NCBI GenBank assembly: GCA_020161355.1
Contig: JAIUOF010000005.1
Span: 186,001 to 250,000 of the forward strand
Source: Bacteroidota bacterium
GTDB taxonomy: Bacteria; Bacteroidota; Bacteroidia; Cytophagales; Spirosomataceae
Reading direction: 5' to 3'
Length of the DNA stretch: 64,000 nucleotides
The position numbers and the translations under genes are program-made. Each line of letters starts with the position of its first letter. Position 1 is the first letter of the stretch. This document shows positions 7,501 through 14,233 of the stretch, piece after piece. A model generated the notes under the pieces. The model saw nothing but the letters and a program-made list of their open reading frames with translations, made no database searches and was not told where the DNA came from.

Positions 7501-8468
7501 TCCATGCCATCTAATTGACTGCCTTTTAACTCTGCAATGATAGTCCATGGAATTACTTTTTTATCCGAATTTTCAAAACCTTCAAAATCTCCTTCTTTTC
7601 CTTTTTCAGTAAAATATTTGCTCACCAAATCTTTAGCAATAATCACATTTACAGGTATGTAAGTGTAAGGATTGAAGGTTTTTACCAACACATATTCAAT
7701 GTTTTTTCCAACAGTCAGTGCCGAATTCGATGGCAGCGTCCATGGAGTGGTAGTCCATGCTAACACATACACTTCTCCTTTAGCAGCATCAAACAAAAAC
7801 TCTGATTTATGATTTTTAATCAGCTTAAACTGTGCTGTGAGCGAGGTGTCTTTTACATCACGATAACAACCGGGTTGGTTCAGCTCGTGTGAGCTCAGAC
7901 CCGTACCGGCGGCAGGTGAATAGGGCTGAATGGTATAGCCCTTGTAAAGCATGCCTTTTTTATAAAGCTCTTTCAAAAGATACCAAATCGACTCTATATA
8001 TTCGTTTTTATAGGTAATATATGGGTCTTCCATGTCCACCCAGTAGCCCATTTTGTCGGTCATATCCTGCCAGAGGTCAGTGAATCTCATCACAGCTTCA
8101 CGGCATTTTTGGTTGTATTCGGCTACAGTTATTTTCTTCCCGATGTCCTCTTTCGTGATACCCAGTTCTTTTTCAACCTGTAGCTCAACAGGCAAGCCAT
8201 GCGTGTCCCAACCGGCCTTCCGTTTTACCTGAAAACCCCTGAGTGTTTTGTATCTGCAGAAAATATCCTTTATGGTACGAGCCATCACGTGGTGAATGCC
8301 AGGTGTGCCGTTGGCTGAAGGCGGACCTTCATAAAATGTAAAACTTGGGCTTCCTTCTCTTACTTCGATGGATTTTTGAAAGATGTCGTTTTTTTGCCAA
8401 AAATCTAAAATTTCATCCGCCAGCTCGGCATAATTCACAGACTTGTACTCGGGGTATCTCATTATCAA
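4503..8468 (-). CDS. ileS: Isoleucyl-tRNA synthetase with an in-frame DUF559 insertion and a GIHH signature
   Basis: This enzyme charges tRNA-Ile with isoleucine and is essential. Class I features are clear: GPPSANG near 48-54, the KMSKR loop at 862-866, the WDTHGLPVE region near 90 and an anticodon-binding C-terminal half. It is the long type usual in Bacteroidota, but at 1321 residues it is about 175 too long. The excess, residues about 579-753, is a DUF559 domain bounded by repeat-encoded peptides (PHPKSLSTGEG and TPLSCGEGQGVR), inserted just before the conserved DLHRPHVDEI. Removing it leaves about 1146 residues. The ATP signature, normally HxGH, reads GIHH at residues 57-60. The start could be ATG at 8468 or 8462. 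Both halves are intact, so the protein is probably functional. Confidence 0.97.
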   Translation of the reverse strand: MIMRYPEYKSVNYAELADEILDFWQKNDIFQKSIEVREGSPSFTFYEGPPSANGTPGIHHVMARTIKDIFCRYKTLRGFQVKRKAGWDTHGLPVELQVEKELGITKEDIGKKITVAEYNQKCREAVMRFTDLWQDMTDKMGYWVDMEDPYITYKNEYIESIWYLLKELYKKGMLYKGYTIQPYSPAAGTGLSSHELNQPGCYRDVKDTSLTAQFKLIKNHKSEFLFDAAKGEVYVLAWTTTPWTLPSNSALTVGKNIEYVLVKTFNPYTYIPVNVIIAKDLVSKYFTEKGKEGDFEGFENSDKKVIPWTIIAELKGSQLDGMEYEQLMPYVQPKSPAFRIIIGDFVTTEDGTGVVHTAPTFGADDFRVAQQHGIPAIMVEDESGKEMPLVDRKGRFVKEVTDYALEYVKEAYYSAEEIEEEKKKQVRDKYLSVDERIAIKLKTENKAFNVQKFDHPYPHCWRTDKPVLYYPLDSWFIRTTAAKEKLVELNKTINWQPESTGSGRFGNWLENLVDWNLSRSRYWGTPLPIWRSEDGEEVCIGSVKELIDAVSSALDSGKLNNEQTEKNREFLERYEASKPHPKSLSTGEGLDINPKSLSVGEISDADSEKLEWENFVYQTDPQGWHILKNFARNNRKNQTECEDLVWNEVRNSKLGVKFRRQHAFGGYIADFASIPAKLIVEIDGEIHSNQIEYDNLRTKFLNQFGFEVIRFSNEEVKNNLHDVIKTITLKITEKLENSKGDTPLSCGEGQGVRSINQLFDLHRPHVDEIYLLSPSGKVMYREPDLIDVWFDSGAMPYAQWHYPFENQDIFDKSYPADFISEGVDQTRGWFFTLHAIAGMLFDSVAFKNVISTGLVLDKNGNKMSKRLGNAIDPFDTLKKYGADPTRWYMITNAEPWDNLRFNLEGVQETQRKFFGTLTNTYNFFALYANLDGYQIEQFNKVPKEKLTELDRWIISKVNTLVKKVSEEFDNYNPTKAGRLIQDFVNDDLSNWYVRLNRRRFWQGELTDDKRGAYQTLQHCLAAVAQLMSPIAPFYAEWLYKNLTDGIRKESVEKNTPFKYESVHFTEWAPYEADWVDADLEESMTLAQNICSMVHALRKKSGLKVRQPLQKILLPVFSEKVKKQIEHVIPIIKSEVNIKSVEFLDDESGVLKKKVKPNFKTLGPKYGKDMKAVADAISGMDAATLKNLENDGKISLNGFDIELTDVEILTEDIPGWLVTVEGGLTVALDIHLDEVLKQEGIARDFVNRIQNLRKDSGFEVTDKIAIKLKNNNQELADAVDAFKDYISTEVQALSIEIGNDFENLSEIEMDEYMLLVNISVIS
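6210..6243 (+). repeat. Inverted repeat, end encoding the C-terminal side of the insertion
   Basis: It begins CCTCACCCCCTGCCCCTCTC and contains the palindrome CCTCTCCACAGGAGAGG. It is the inverted partner of 6701-6734, matching at most of 34 positions. On the coding strand it reads TPLSCGEGQGVR. Confidence 0.85.
6665..6690 (-). repeat. Internal third copy of the GEG repeat
   Basis: TCTCTCCTACGGAGAGGGAT plus TTAGGA repeats the core of 6701-6734 in the same direction, 39 bp away. It encodes NPKSLSVGE, next to PHPKSLSTGE from the outer copy. It may be an older or truncated element end. Confidence 0.7.
6701..6734 (-). repeat. Inverted repeat, end encoding the N-terminal side of the insertion
   Basis: CCCTCTCCTGTGGAGAGGGA is followed by TTTAGGGTGAGG, the inverse of 6210-6243. 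It encodes PHPKSLSTGEG on the ileS strand. Confidence 0.85.
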
Positions 8469-8597
8469 GATAAAATATTCTTTTGTAATCTAAAATAAGT
8501 CCGCAAGTTACGAATTTTGAATGTAAAAATTAAAAAATCGAGGTGCTGGCGTGGCTTGAATTACTATTTTTTTTAATCAAAAAACCTGAATTGAGCG

Positions 8598-8605
8598 TAT
8601 TTTTG
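8598..8605 (+). promoter_or_regulatory. Possible -7 box (TATTTTTG) of the TRIC-waaA unit
   Basis: TATTTTTG fits the Bacteroidota -7 consensus TAnnTTTG and would give a very short leader before the TTG start at 8625. No good -33 TTTG is seen at the expected distance. Confidence 0.35.
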
Positions 8606-8624
8606 CAAAAAAAACAAAACCAAA

Positions 8625-9236
8625 TTGGAGTTAATCTCTTACGTAACTATTGGGGGAACCATCGCATTTGCTGCTTCGGGTGCTTTAGCCGGAATCAGGA
8701 AAGGGTTGGATATATTCGGTGTAACTGTGGTAGCCTTCGTGACTTCTATTGGCGGAGGTACATTGAGAGATATTCTGTTGGGCAAGTTTCCCATCCGGTG
8801 GCTTTTTGATAGTCAGATATTATTGTTGATAGTGGTGGTGTCGGTTATTACAGTTTTTTTTAGGAAATACATCATCAAACTCGACAAAACACTTTTACTG
8901 TTTGACACCATCGGTTTGGCATTTTTTACGGTTAAAGGCCTCGAGGCTGGGTTGGCTATAGGATTAGGAAAAATTGCATGTATTATTTTGGCTACTGTCA
9001 CTGCCAGTTTTGGAGGGGTGGTCAGAGATATTATTTTGAATGAAATCCCTGCTATTTTTCACAAAGAAATTTATGCTACCGCGGTTATTTTTGGCTGTTT
9101 ATTTTATTTTGTGCTACAATATTTTGGCTTGCAAACCGGACTTATTCAAAATCTGGTAATAGGTTTTATTATCTTGATAAGATTGCTGGCCGTGATATTT
9201 AATATTTCCTTACCCAAAATCCTCCAAAATCAATGA
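8625..9236 (+). CDS. TRIC-family (UPF0126) cation channel protein
   Basis: This 203-residue, seven-helix membrane protein belongs to the UPF0126/TRIC family, whose prokaryotic members form trimeric K+-permeable channels. It carries the two-fold repeat of the family: AFAASGALAGIRKGLDIFGV and GGGTLRDILLG in the first half, and AFFTVKGLEAGLA and ASFGGVVRDIILNEIP in the second. The GGxxRD motifs line the pore in known structures. The start is TTG; no ATG lies in frame upstream, and translation from here preserves the first helix. Its stop overlaps the waaA start by 4 bp, so the two are co-translated. Confidence 0.9.
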   Translation: MELISYVTIGGTIAFAASGALAGIRKGLDIFGVTVVAFVTSIGGGTLRDILLGKFPIRWLFDSQILLLIVVVSVITVFFRKYIIKLDKTLLLFDTIGLAFFTVKGLEAGLAIGLGKIACIILATVTASFGGVVRDIILNEIPAIFHKEIYATAVIFGCLFYFVLQYFGLQTGLIQNLVIGFIILIRLLAVIFNISLPKILQNQ

Positions 9237-10480
9237 ATCTGATAGCCAACATTACCTCTTTTTTCTATCAGATTTTGATAAACGCCTTTTCGTTTGTACT
9301 GCCGGTTTTGGCAATATTTAGCCCCGGATTGAAAGCGTTTTACCAAGGAAGGCTCGAAAGTGAAGGTGTATTGGAATATTACGAATTAAATACTGTCCAA
9401 AAACCTGTGGTCTGGTTTCATTGTGCTTCTTTGGGGGAATTTGAACAAGGACGGCCCGTCATAGAGGCATTCAGAGCACAATATCCTCATTATTTTATTT
9501 TGCTGACTTTCTTTTCGCCTTCGGGTTATGAAGTTAGAAAAAGCTATAATCAGGTCGATAAGGTTATGTATTTGCCTGTTGATACCCAAAAAAATGCTGC
9601 AAGGTTTTTAAAGATTTTTAGGCCGAAAGTAGTAATTTTTGTAAAATATGAATTTTGGCCAAATTTTGTAAATGCAATCAAAAATTCGGAGGCAAAATTG
9701 ATAGGCATTTCGGTGATTTTCCGGCCAAAACAGATTTATTTTAAATGGTATGGTGCATATTTTCGTGGTGTTCTCAGTAAGTTCGATCATTTTTTTATCC
9801 AAAATCAAACCTCAGGAAATCTATTAAAAGATTTATCATTTGAAGAGTTCACGGTTTCAGGTGACACGCGTTTTGACCGTGTTAAACAAAATGCAATGCA
9901 TGTTTCCCCAATAGATAAAATCAAAAATTTTGTTCAGGAAAATACCGTTCTGGTCGCTGGAAGTGTTTGGCCTAGGGATTTGGAAGTATTGAAGCCGGTT
10001 TTCAAAGCTTTTCCCGAAATGAAAATTATTCTTGTGCCGCATGATATTCATCCGGAAGAAATAAATGAATGGAAAAATTCGCTGGGTGCGGTTTTGTTTT
10101 CGGAGGAAATAAATACTGAAAAACAAGTTCTAATAGTTGACGCAGTCGGCTATTTGTCAGCCATTTATCAATATGCCGACTATGCTTATGTGGGTGGGGC
10201 ATTTGGGAAAGGCCTTCACAATATTCTGGAGGCAGCTGTGTTTGGTGTTCCTGTTTTTTTTGGAAATAAAAATTACAAAAAATTTCAGGAAGCGGTTGAT
10301 TTAGAAGAAATTGGTGTGGCTTTTTCTTTGAGCGATGGCCCAGAAATGATTAATAAAATCCAATATTTTCAGGATAACCTCTGGAAAAAGGCGGATATTA
10401 AAAAATTAGCTGACCAATATATTGAATCGGGAGCAGGAGCAACCGACGATATTCTTAAATATTTAGCAAAAATCAGCTAG
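9233..10480 (+). CDS. waaA: 3-deoxy-D-manno-octulosonic acid (Kdo) transferase
   Basis: WaaA transfers Kdo from CMP-Kdo to lipid A precursors at the inner membrane, the first step of lipopolysaccharide core assembly. The 415 residues show an N-terminal membrane anchor (ITSFFYQILINAFSF), then WFHCASLGEFEQGRPV near 60 with the catalytic Glu in GEFEQG. The second Rossmann half has GSVWPRDLEVL and YVGGAFGKGLHNILEAAVFG, which form the nucleotide-sugar site. The length is normal for the family. It overlaps the preceding TRIC gene by 4 bp (ATGA). The window indicates an organism that makes LPS. Confidence 0.96.
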   Translation: MNLIANITSFFYQILINAFSFVLPVLAIFSPGLKAFYQGRLESEGVLEYYELNTVQKPVVWFHCASLGEFEQGRPVIEAFRAQYPHYFILLTFFSPSGYEVRKSYNQVDKVMYLPVDTQKNAARFLKIFRPKVVIFVKYEFWPNFVNAIKNSEAKLIGISVIFRPKQIYFKWYGAYFRGVLSKFDHFFIQNQTSGNLLKDLSFEEFTVSGDTRFDRVKQNAMHVSPIDKIKNFVQENTVLVAGSVWPRDLEVLKPVFKAFPEMKIILVPHDIHPEEINEWKNSLGAVLFSEEINTEKQVLIVDAVGYLSAIYQYADYAYVGGAFGKGLHNILEAAVFGVPVFFGNKNYKKFQEAVDLEEIGVAFSLSDGPEMINKIQYFQDNLWKKADIKKLADQYIESGAGATDDILKYLAKIS

Positions 10481-10523
10481 ATTGCCTTTTTGTGCTTATT
10501 TTGCTTTTATATTATAACCCCCG

Positions 10524-11321
10524 ATGACTGTAAGTATCATAGGAACAGGCAATCTGGCCTGGCATCTGGCACGTGTTTTCGAAAAAAATAACATCGAAAT
10601 CTCCGAAATTTATGGCAGAGAGCTAAGCAAAGCTATTCTTCTAACCGACGACTTGTATCAATCGACACCTACAGATCAGCTTGATTTTTCAGAAAGTAAG
10701 GCCGAAATTTTCATAATTTGTGTCTCAGATGATGCTATTGAACAAGTTTGTGCCAGGATAGTCTTACCCGAAAATTCCATCCTGGTGCATACCTCAGGTG
10801 CAAAAAACATCGATATTTTAGACAGAACTTTAAAGATTTATCATGATTTGGAAGTGAAAACAGGGGTATTTTATCCGGTGATGACATTTAAAAAAGGCAA
10901 ATCAGTCGACTTTACGAAAATTCCGGTTTGCATTGAGTCAAAAGATGAAAACACCAGGCAAACCCTAATAAAACTGGCGAAAGTCATTTCTGATGAGGTT
11001 TATATACTTAATTCTGAAGAAAGGCTTGCATTGCATGTTGCTGCGGTTTTTGCCAACAATTTCACAAACCATCTCCTTGCTCTTTCCAAAGCGATTTTGG
11101 ATGCCGAAGAGCTGGATTTCGAAATATTAAAACCCATAATTTCGGAAACTTTCAAAAAAGCTCTATCCTCTCGGCACCCGGCAGAAGTCCAAACCGGTCC
11201 GGCAAAAAGAAACGATTTACAAACGCTAAAAGCTCATCTGGATTACATTTCAGATGACGAAGACCTTGTTAGGGTTTATAAAACGCTTTCTGAAAGTATC
11301 GAAGATTGGCATCAGGACTGA
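10524..11321 (+). CDS. Rossmann-fold oxidoreductase-like protein with DUF2520 domain
   Basis: The 265 residues start with VSIIGTGNLAWHLARVF, a GxGxxA dinucleotide-binding loop. They then show the DUF2520 pattern: LVHTSGAKNIDIL, GVFYPVMTFKKG and, in the helical C-terminal domain, HVAAVFANNFTNHL. The arrangement resembles 3-hydroxyacid and pyrroline-5-carboxylate reductases, with a helical second domain. The family is widespread in Bacteroidota, and to my knowledge its substrate is not established. It follows waaA by 43 bp on the same strand and may share its transcript. An NAD(P)-dependent role is inferred from the fold. Confidence 0.88.
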   Translation: MTVSIIGTGNLAWHLARVFEKNNIEISEIYGRELSKAILLTDDLYQSTPTDQLDFSESKAEIFIICVSDDAIEQVCARIVLPENSILVHTSGAKNIDILDRTLKIYHDLEVKTGVFYPVMTFKKGKSVDFTKIPVCIESKDENTRQTLIKLAKVISDEVYILNSEERLALHVAAVFANNFTNHLLALSKAILDAEELDFEILKPIISETFKKALSSRHPAEVQTGPAKRNDLQTLKAHLDYISDDEDLVRVYKTLSESIEDWHQD

Positions 11322-11694
11322 ATAATGCTGTGCCATTTTTTTTTCATACATCTGCTAGCTTCTTTTTTATTACCTTTAGTATATAAAAATCACAAGAATG
11401 CCATTTTTATTTTTAATGGAATAAATATGTAACTAATTGTATTATAGTCTTTTGTATATAAGTGGTTTTTATTTTTTTTCCATAATTAAAAAAAAATTCC
11501 AAAAAATGTACAGTTTTCCAATGGTATTTATGGCATAAATTTTGAGTATAAAAAACCAGAGTGTTTCTAATAAAAATATTGAGCGGTAACATTCCCAAAT
11601 TAAAATTTTTGTTCAACGTGGAAGCGTGTTAAAAACGGATTATTAGTCAGGAAACTAGTAAAAGCACATTCCCAAAATTAACCATTTATTTATC
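11322..11694. other. AT-rich leader of the fibre-like locus, with an element shared with 13075
   Basis: No gene is seen. The motif GGCATAAATTTTGA at 11532-11545 recurs as GGCACAAATTTTGA at 13075-13088, upstream of the third subunit gene. It is absent from the other intergenic gaps I read, so it may be a promoter or regulator site of the locus. The distance to the ATG at 11695 leaves a long leader of about 150 nt. Confidence 0.45.
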
Positions 11695-12198
11695 ATGAAA
11701 AAGTCAATTTTGACTACGATTGTTTTAACGATTCTTGGATTTGGTGCGTACGCCCAATCTTTCTCAACTACCGCCCAGCACAATGTAAAAATTACGGCTG
11801 GATCAGTACTTGATGTACAGATGACAAGTACAGCTGATGTTACATTTAACTTTACCACTGTTGCAAATTATACGGATGGTATTGAACAAACTAATGCGGC
11901 TCAATTAAAAGTTCAGTCTAACAAGCCATGGTCTTTGGCTGTCGAGGCACTTACAGCTAACTTTGATGCCGATGTTGCGGCTAACGATACTGAAGTATCA
12001 GCTTCTAAGCTTGAAGTAAGAAAAAGTGGTGGAACTTATGCTGCTCTTTCAACTACTCAGGGAACAGTAGCTACCGGAGCCAGAGGTGCTAACTCTGTTT
12101 CAGGAAATACATTTTATGTTGATTACCAATTAAAACCAGGATTTATTGCAGCAGACAACTACTCTTTAGGTGTAAGATACACCGTTTCACAGCCATAA
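11695..12198 (+). CDS. Secreted fimbrial-subunit-like protein 1
   Basis: The 167 residues begin with a Sec signal, MKKSILTTIVLTILGFGAYA, cut before QS. The mature part is Thr/Ala/Val-rich and predicted all-beta. It shares a pattern with the genes at 12384, 13178, 13705 and, more distantly, 16965: a short N-terminal strand, NFTTVANYTDGIEQTNAAQ, an SNKPWSL strand, KLEVRKSGG, GARGANSVSGNTFYVDYQLK, PGFIAADNY and the last strand VRYTVSQP. Alternating hydrophobic residues in that last strand and the lack of Cys suit a pilin-like beta-sandwich. A strong hairpin terminator follows, so this first subunit may be the most abundant product. No lipobox is present. Function is inferred from the locus. Confidence 0.8.
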   Translation: MKKSILTTIVLTILGFGAYAQSFSTTAQHNVKITAGSVLDVQMTSTADVTFNFTTVANYTDGIEQTNAAQLKVQSNKPWSLAVEALTANFDADVAANDTEVSASKLEVRKSGGTYAALSTTQGTVATGARGANSVSGNTFYVDYQLKPGFIAADNYSLGVRYTVSQP

Positions 12199-12223
12199 TA
12201 TTTTACAATAATTAATATTGATC

Positions 12224-12255
12224 AGGGTGATGTTACAATAGCATCACCCTTTTTG
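12224..12255 (+). terminator. Hairpin terminator/attenuator after subunit 1
   Basis: AGGGTGATG and CATCACCCT form a 9-bp perfect stem with a 9-nt loop, followed by TTTTT. It separates subunit 1 from the rest of the locus. Confidence 0.85.
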
Positions 12256-12383
12256 GCATATCCGTTGGATAAGATTTCAAGAATTGACTTGGTTTAAGAA
12301 AAAAACTTTCCTATGTTTGTTGCGATTGGAAGGTAGAAATTTGTAATATTTCTATCGATTTGTCAGGATAAACTATAGGAAAA

Positions 12384-12875
12384 ATGAAAAAATACGCTCT
12401 AACTAGCCTGTTTTTGTGCGTGTTTGTGTTTTTGGGATACTCTCAAACCACAGCAACCCACACTGTTAGGATTATTGCCAAGCCAATTTTGGAACTACAA
12501 CTTGAAAATCCTGGAGTAACTCCTGAGTTTAATTTTAATACTTTGGCTGATTATGAGGGAGGAATCGAAAAGTTACAGGCAGCATCTCTGAAAATCAGGG
12601 CAAACCGAAACTGGGTTTTAAATGTTAAATCTGGTTCTGAAAATTTCATCACTACTGATAATCAGGCTACATCTATCAGTTCTTCTGTTTTAACTATCAG
12701 GAAATCAGGCACAGCTGATGATTTTGCAATTTCTTCAGCCGATCAGGCAATCACCAATGGTTCAGCGGGTGATTTTGATAAAAATAAAATATCCCTTGAT
12801 TTCAAGGCCAATCCAGGTTTTATCAGTCCTGATAGCTATTCAATACAACTCACCTACACGCTTACTGCTCCTTGA
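12384..12875 (+). CDS. Secreted fimbrial-subunit-like protein 2
   Basis: The 163 residues have a Sec signal MKKYALTSLFLCVFVFLGYS before QT. The mature protein follows the same plan as subunit 1: HTVRIIAKPILELQLEN, FNFNTLADYEGGIEKLQAAS, RANRNWVLNV, VLTIRKSG, DFDKNKISLDFKANPG and the final strand LTYTLTAP. Compared with subunit 3 the core strands align but loops differ, so it is a diverged paralogue. The ATG at 12384 is preceded by an AT-rich 130-bp gap after the terminator, which must hold its own promoter or read-through signals. It could be a minor or adaptor subunit; this is inference. Confidence 0.8.
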   Translation: MKKYALTSLFLCVFVFLGYSQTTATHTVRIIAKPILELQLENPGVTPEFNFNTLADYEGGIEKLQAASLKIRANRNWVLNVKSGSENFITTDNQATSISSSVLTIRKSGTADDFAISSADQAITNGSAGDFDKNKISLDFKANPGFISPDSYSIQLTYTLTAP

Positions 12876-13177
12876 TTTTTCATTAAATCAAAATTCATTT
12901 TAATGATCCCGAAAAGATAATTCTTGAGTGGAAGGACTATTTTGTAATCAATTATCCGGCTGAGGATGATTTTGAAAATCTAAATTCTCCATTGCTAATT
13001 ATTAAATATTTTAAAAATTTAAAATACTGAAATATAGTCAATTAGATAGTAAATGCTACCTAATTGTTTGTTTTGGCACAAATTTTGAATTATTGAAAGA
13101 GTATTAAAATGTGCTTATCAATAAAATGAACTGAAATTTTATTGACACCCATAATTAACAATTGCTTTTTTAATAAT
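12876..13177. other. Intergenic gap with the second GGCAYAAATTTTGA element
   Basis: No gene is seen. GGCACAAATTTTGA at 13075-13088 matches 11532-11545 at 13 of 14 positions and lies about 90 bp before the preferred ATG of subunit 3. It may be a second promoter for subunits 3 and 4 and the barrel gene. Confidence 0.45.
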
Positions 13178-13666
13178 ATGAAGAAAATTATTCTTATACT
13201 GGGAGTGCTACTTCCTGTTTTTGGATTTTCCCAAACTATCACAAGGTCGCATACCGTAACCTACACTGTAAACACCGTACTCGAACTAGACTTTGACAAT
13301 ACAGCACAGAATCTTGGCTTTACTTTTGCCTCTGCCACTGATTTTGAGTCAGGAAAAACAAATGCTACAGCGGGAGGTTTTAGGGTGAGGTCAAATAAGC
13401 CCTGGACTGTAAGTGTAAAGGCCAATGCTGCCAATTTTACAGCTACTGCAGGTGGCGAAACCAACGTAACAGCAAATAAATTATCAGTAAGAAAATCGGG
13501 TACAACCACCTGGATTGCCCTGGGAACTACTGACCAAACGCTTTCAACAGGTTCAAAAGGGGGATTTGGTACCAATACTTTCCAGATTGATTATTTTGCT
13601 AACCCCGGTTATATTGCTCCGGCTACCTATACCTTGCCAGTAGTTTATACGGTTACAGCTCCCTGA
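13178..13666 (+). CDS. Secreted fimbrial-subunit-like protein 3
   Basis: I place the start at ATG 13178, because it gives a compact Sec signal MKKIILILGVLLPVFGFS before QT; an ATG at 13142 adds 12 residues of unlikely composition. The mature protein of about 144 residues has VLELDFDN, GFTFASATDFESG, FRVRSNKPWTVSV, KLSVRKSGT, GSKGGFGTNTFQIDY, NPGYIAPATY and the last strand VVYTVTAP. It is closely similar to subunit 4, 39 bp downstream, over its full length, which indicates a tandem duplication. The lack of Cys, the Thr/Asn-rich strands and the hydrophobic-alternating C-terminus suit strand-exchange assembly. Confidence 0.82.
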   Translation: MKKIILILGVLLPVFGFSQTITRSHTVTYTVNTVLELDFDNTAQNLGFTFASATDFESGKTNATAGGFRVRSNKPWTVSVKANAANFTATAGGETNVTANKLSVRKSGTTTWIALGTTDQTLSTGSKGGFGTNTFQIDYFANPGYIAPATYTLPVVYTVTAP

Positions 13667-13704
13667 TTTCAAGACTTGGCTTAGAAACTTTACGTGCTTA
13701 AAAA

Positions 13705-14199
13705 ATGAAGAAGAAGTTTTTACTGGCGATAGTATTGTCAGTGATAGTAATGGATTTGAGGGCCCAAAGCACCTCTATGTCTCAGACTATCACCCTCACC
13801 ATAAGTAATATTCTGGAGCTGGATTTTGACAATACGACACAAAATCTTGGATTTACATTTGCAAATGCCACAGATTTTGAATCCGGAATAACGAATAATT
13901 CAGCGGCTGGCTTTAGAGTCAGATCCAATAAAAACTGGATTGTAAATGTAAAGGCTAATTCTGCCAATTTCGCTGCTACAGCCGGCGGAGACGCCAATGT
14001 AAGTGCTGGATCACTTAGTATAAGGAAAAATGGCACCACCAATAGCTTTGGGTTAACTACTACCGACCAACCTTTGGCCAACGGCAGCAAAGGGGGCTTT
14101 GGAGCCAATACCTTTAAAATTGACTATATCGCCAATCCGGGCTATATCGCTCCGGCTACTTATACTCTCAATGTAACTTTTACCGTGACAGCACCCTAA
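13705..14199 (+). CDS. Secreted fimbrial-subunit-like protein 4
   Basis: The 164 residues start with MKKKFLLAIVLSVIVMDLRA before QS, a Sec signal. The mature part is nearly collinear with subunit 3 (ILELDFDN, NLGFTFANATDFESG, FRVRSNKNW, GSKGGFGANTFKIDY, NPGYIAPATY), and the last strand is VTFTVTAP. It lies 35 bp upstream of the barrel gene and is probably cotranscribed with it. Differences from subunit 3 cluster in presumed loops (for example GTTTWIAL versus GTTNSFGL), as expected for paralogous surface subunits. Confidence 0.82.
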   Translation: MKKKFLLAIVLSVIVMDLRAQSTSMSQTITLTISNILELDFDNTTQNLGFTFANATDFESGITNNSAAGFRVRSNKNWIVNVKANSANFAATAGGDANVSAGSLSIRKNGTTNSFGLTTTDQPLANGSKGGFGANTFKIDYIANPGYIAPATYTLNVTFTVTAP

Positions 14200-14233
14200 A
14201 AAAAATTCTTGTTCCTGATCTCATTTACCTTAA

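Noticed and set aside
13261..14108. Two antisense open frames of 104 and 108 residues over subunits 3 and 4
   Set aside because: Both are mirror products of the same repeated coding sequence, which explains their similarity to each other.
11695..14199. Type V (Mfa/FimA) pilins
   Set aside because: Those are lipoproteins processed by Rgp-type protease. The subunits here have Sec signals without a lipobox and are much shorter.
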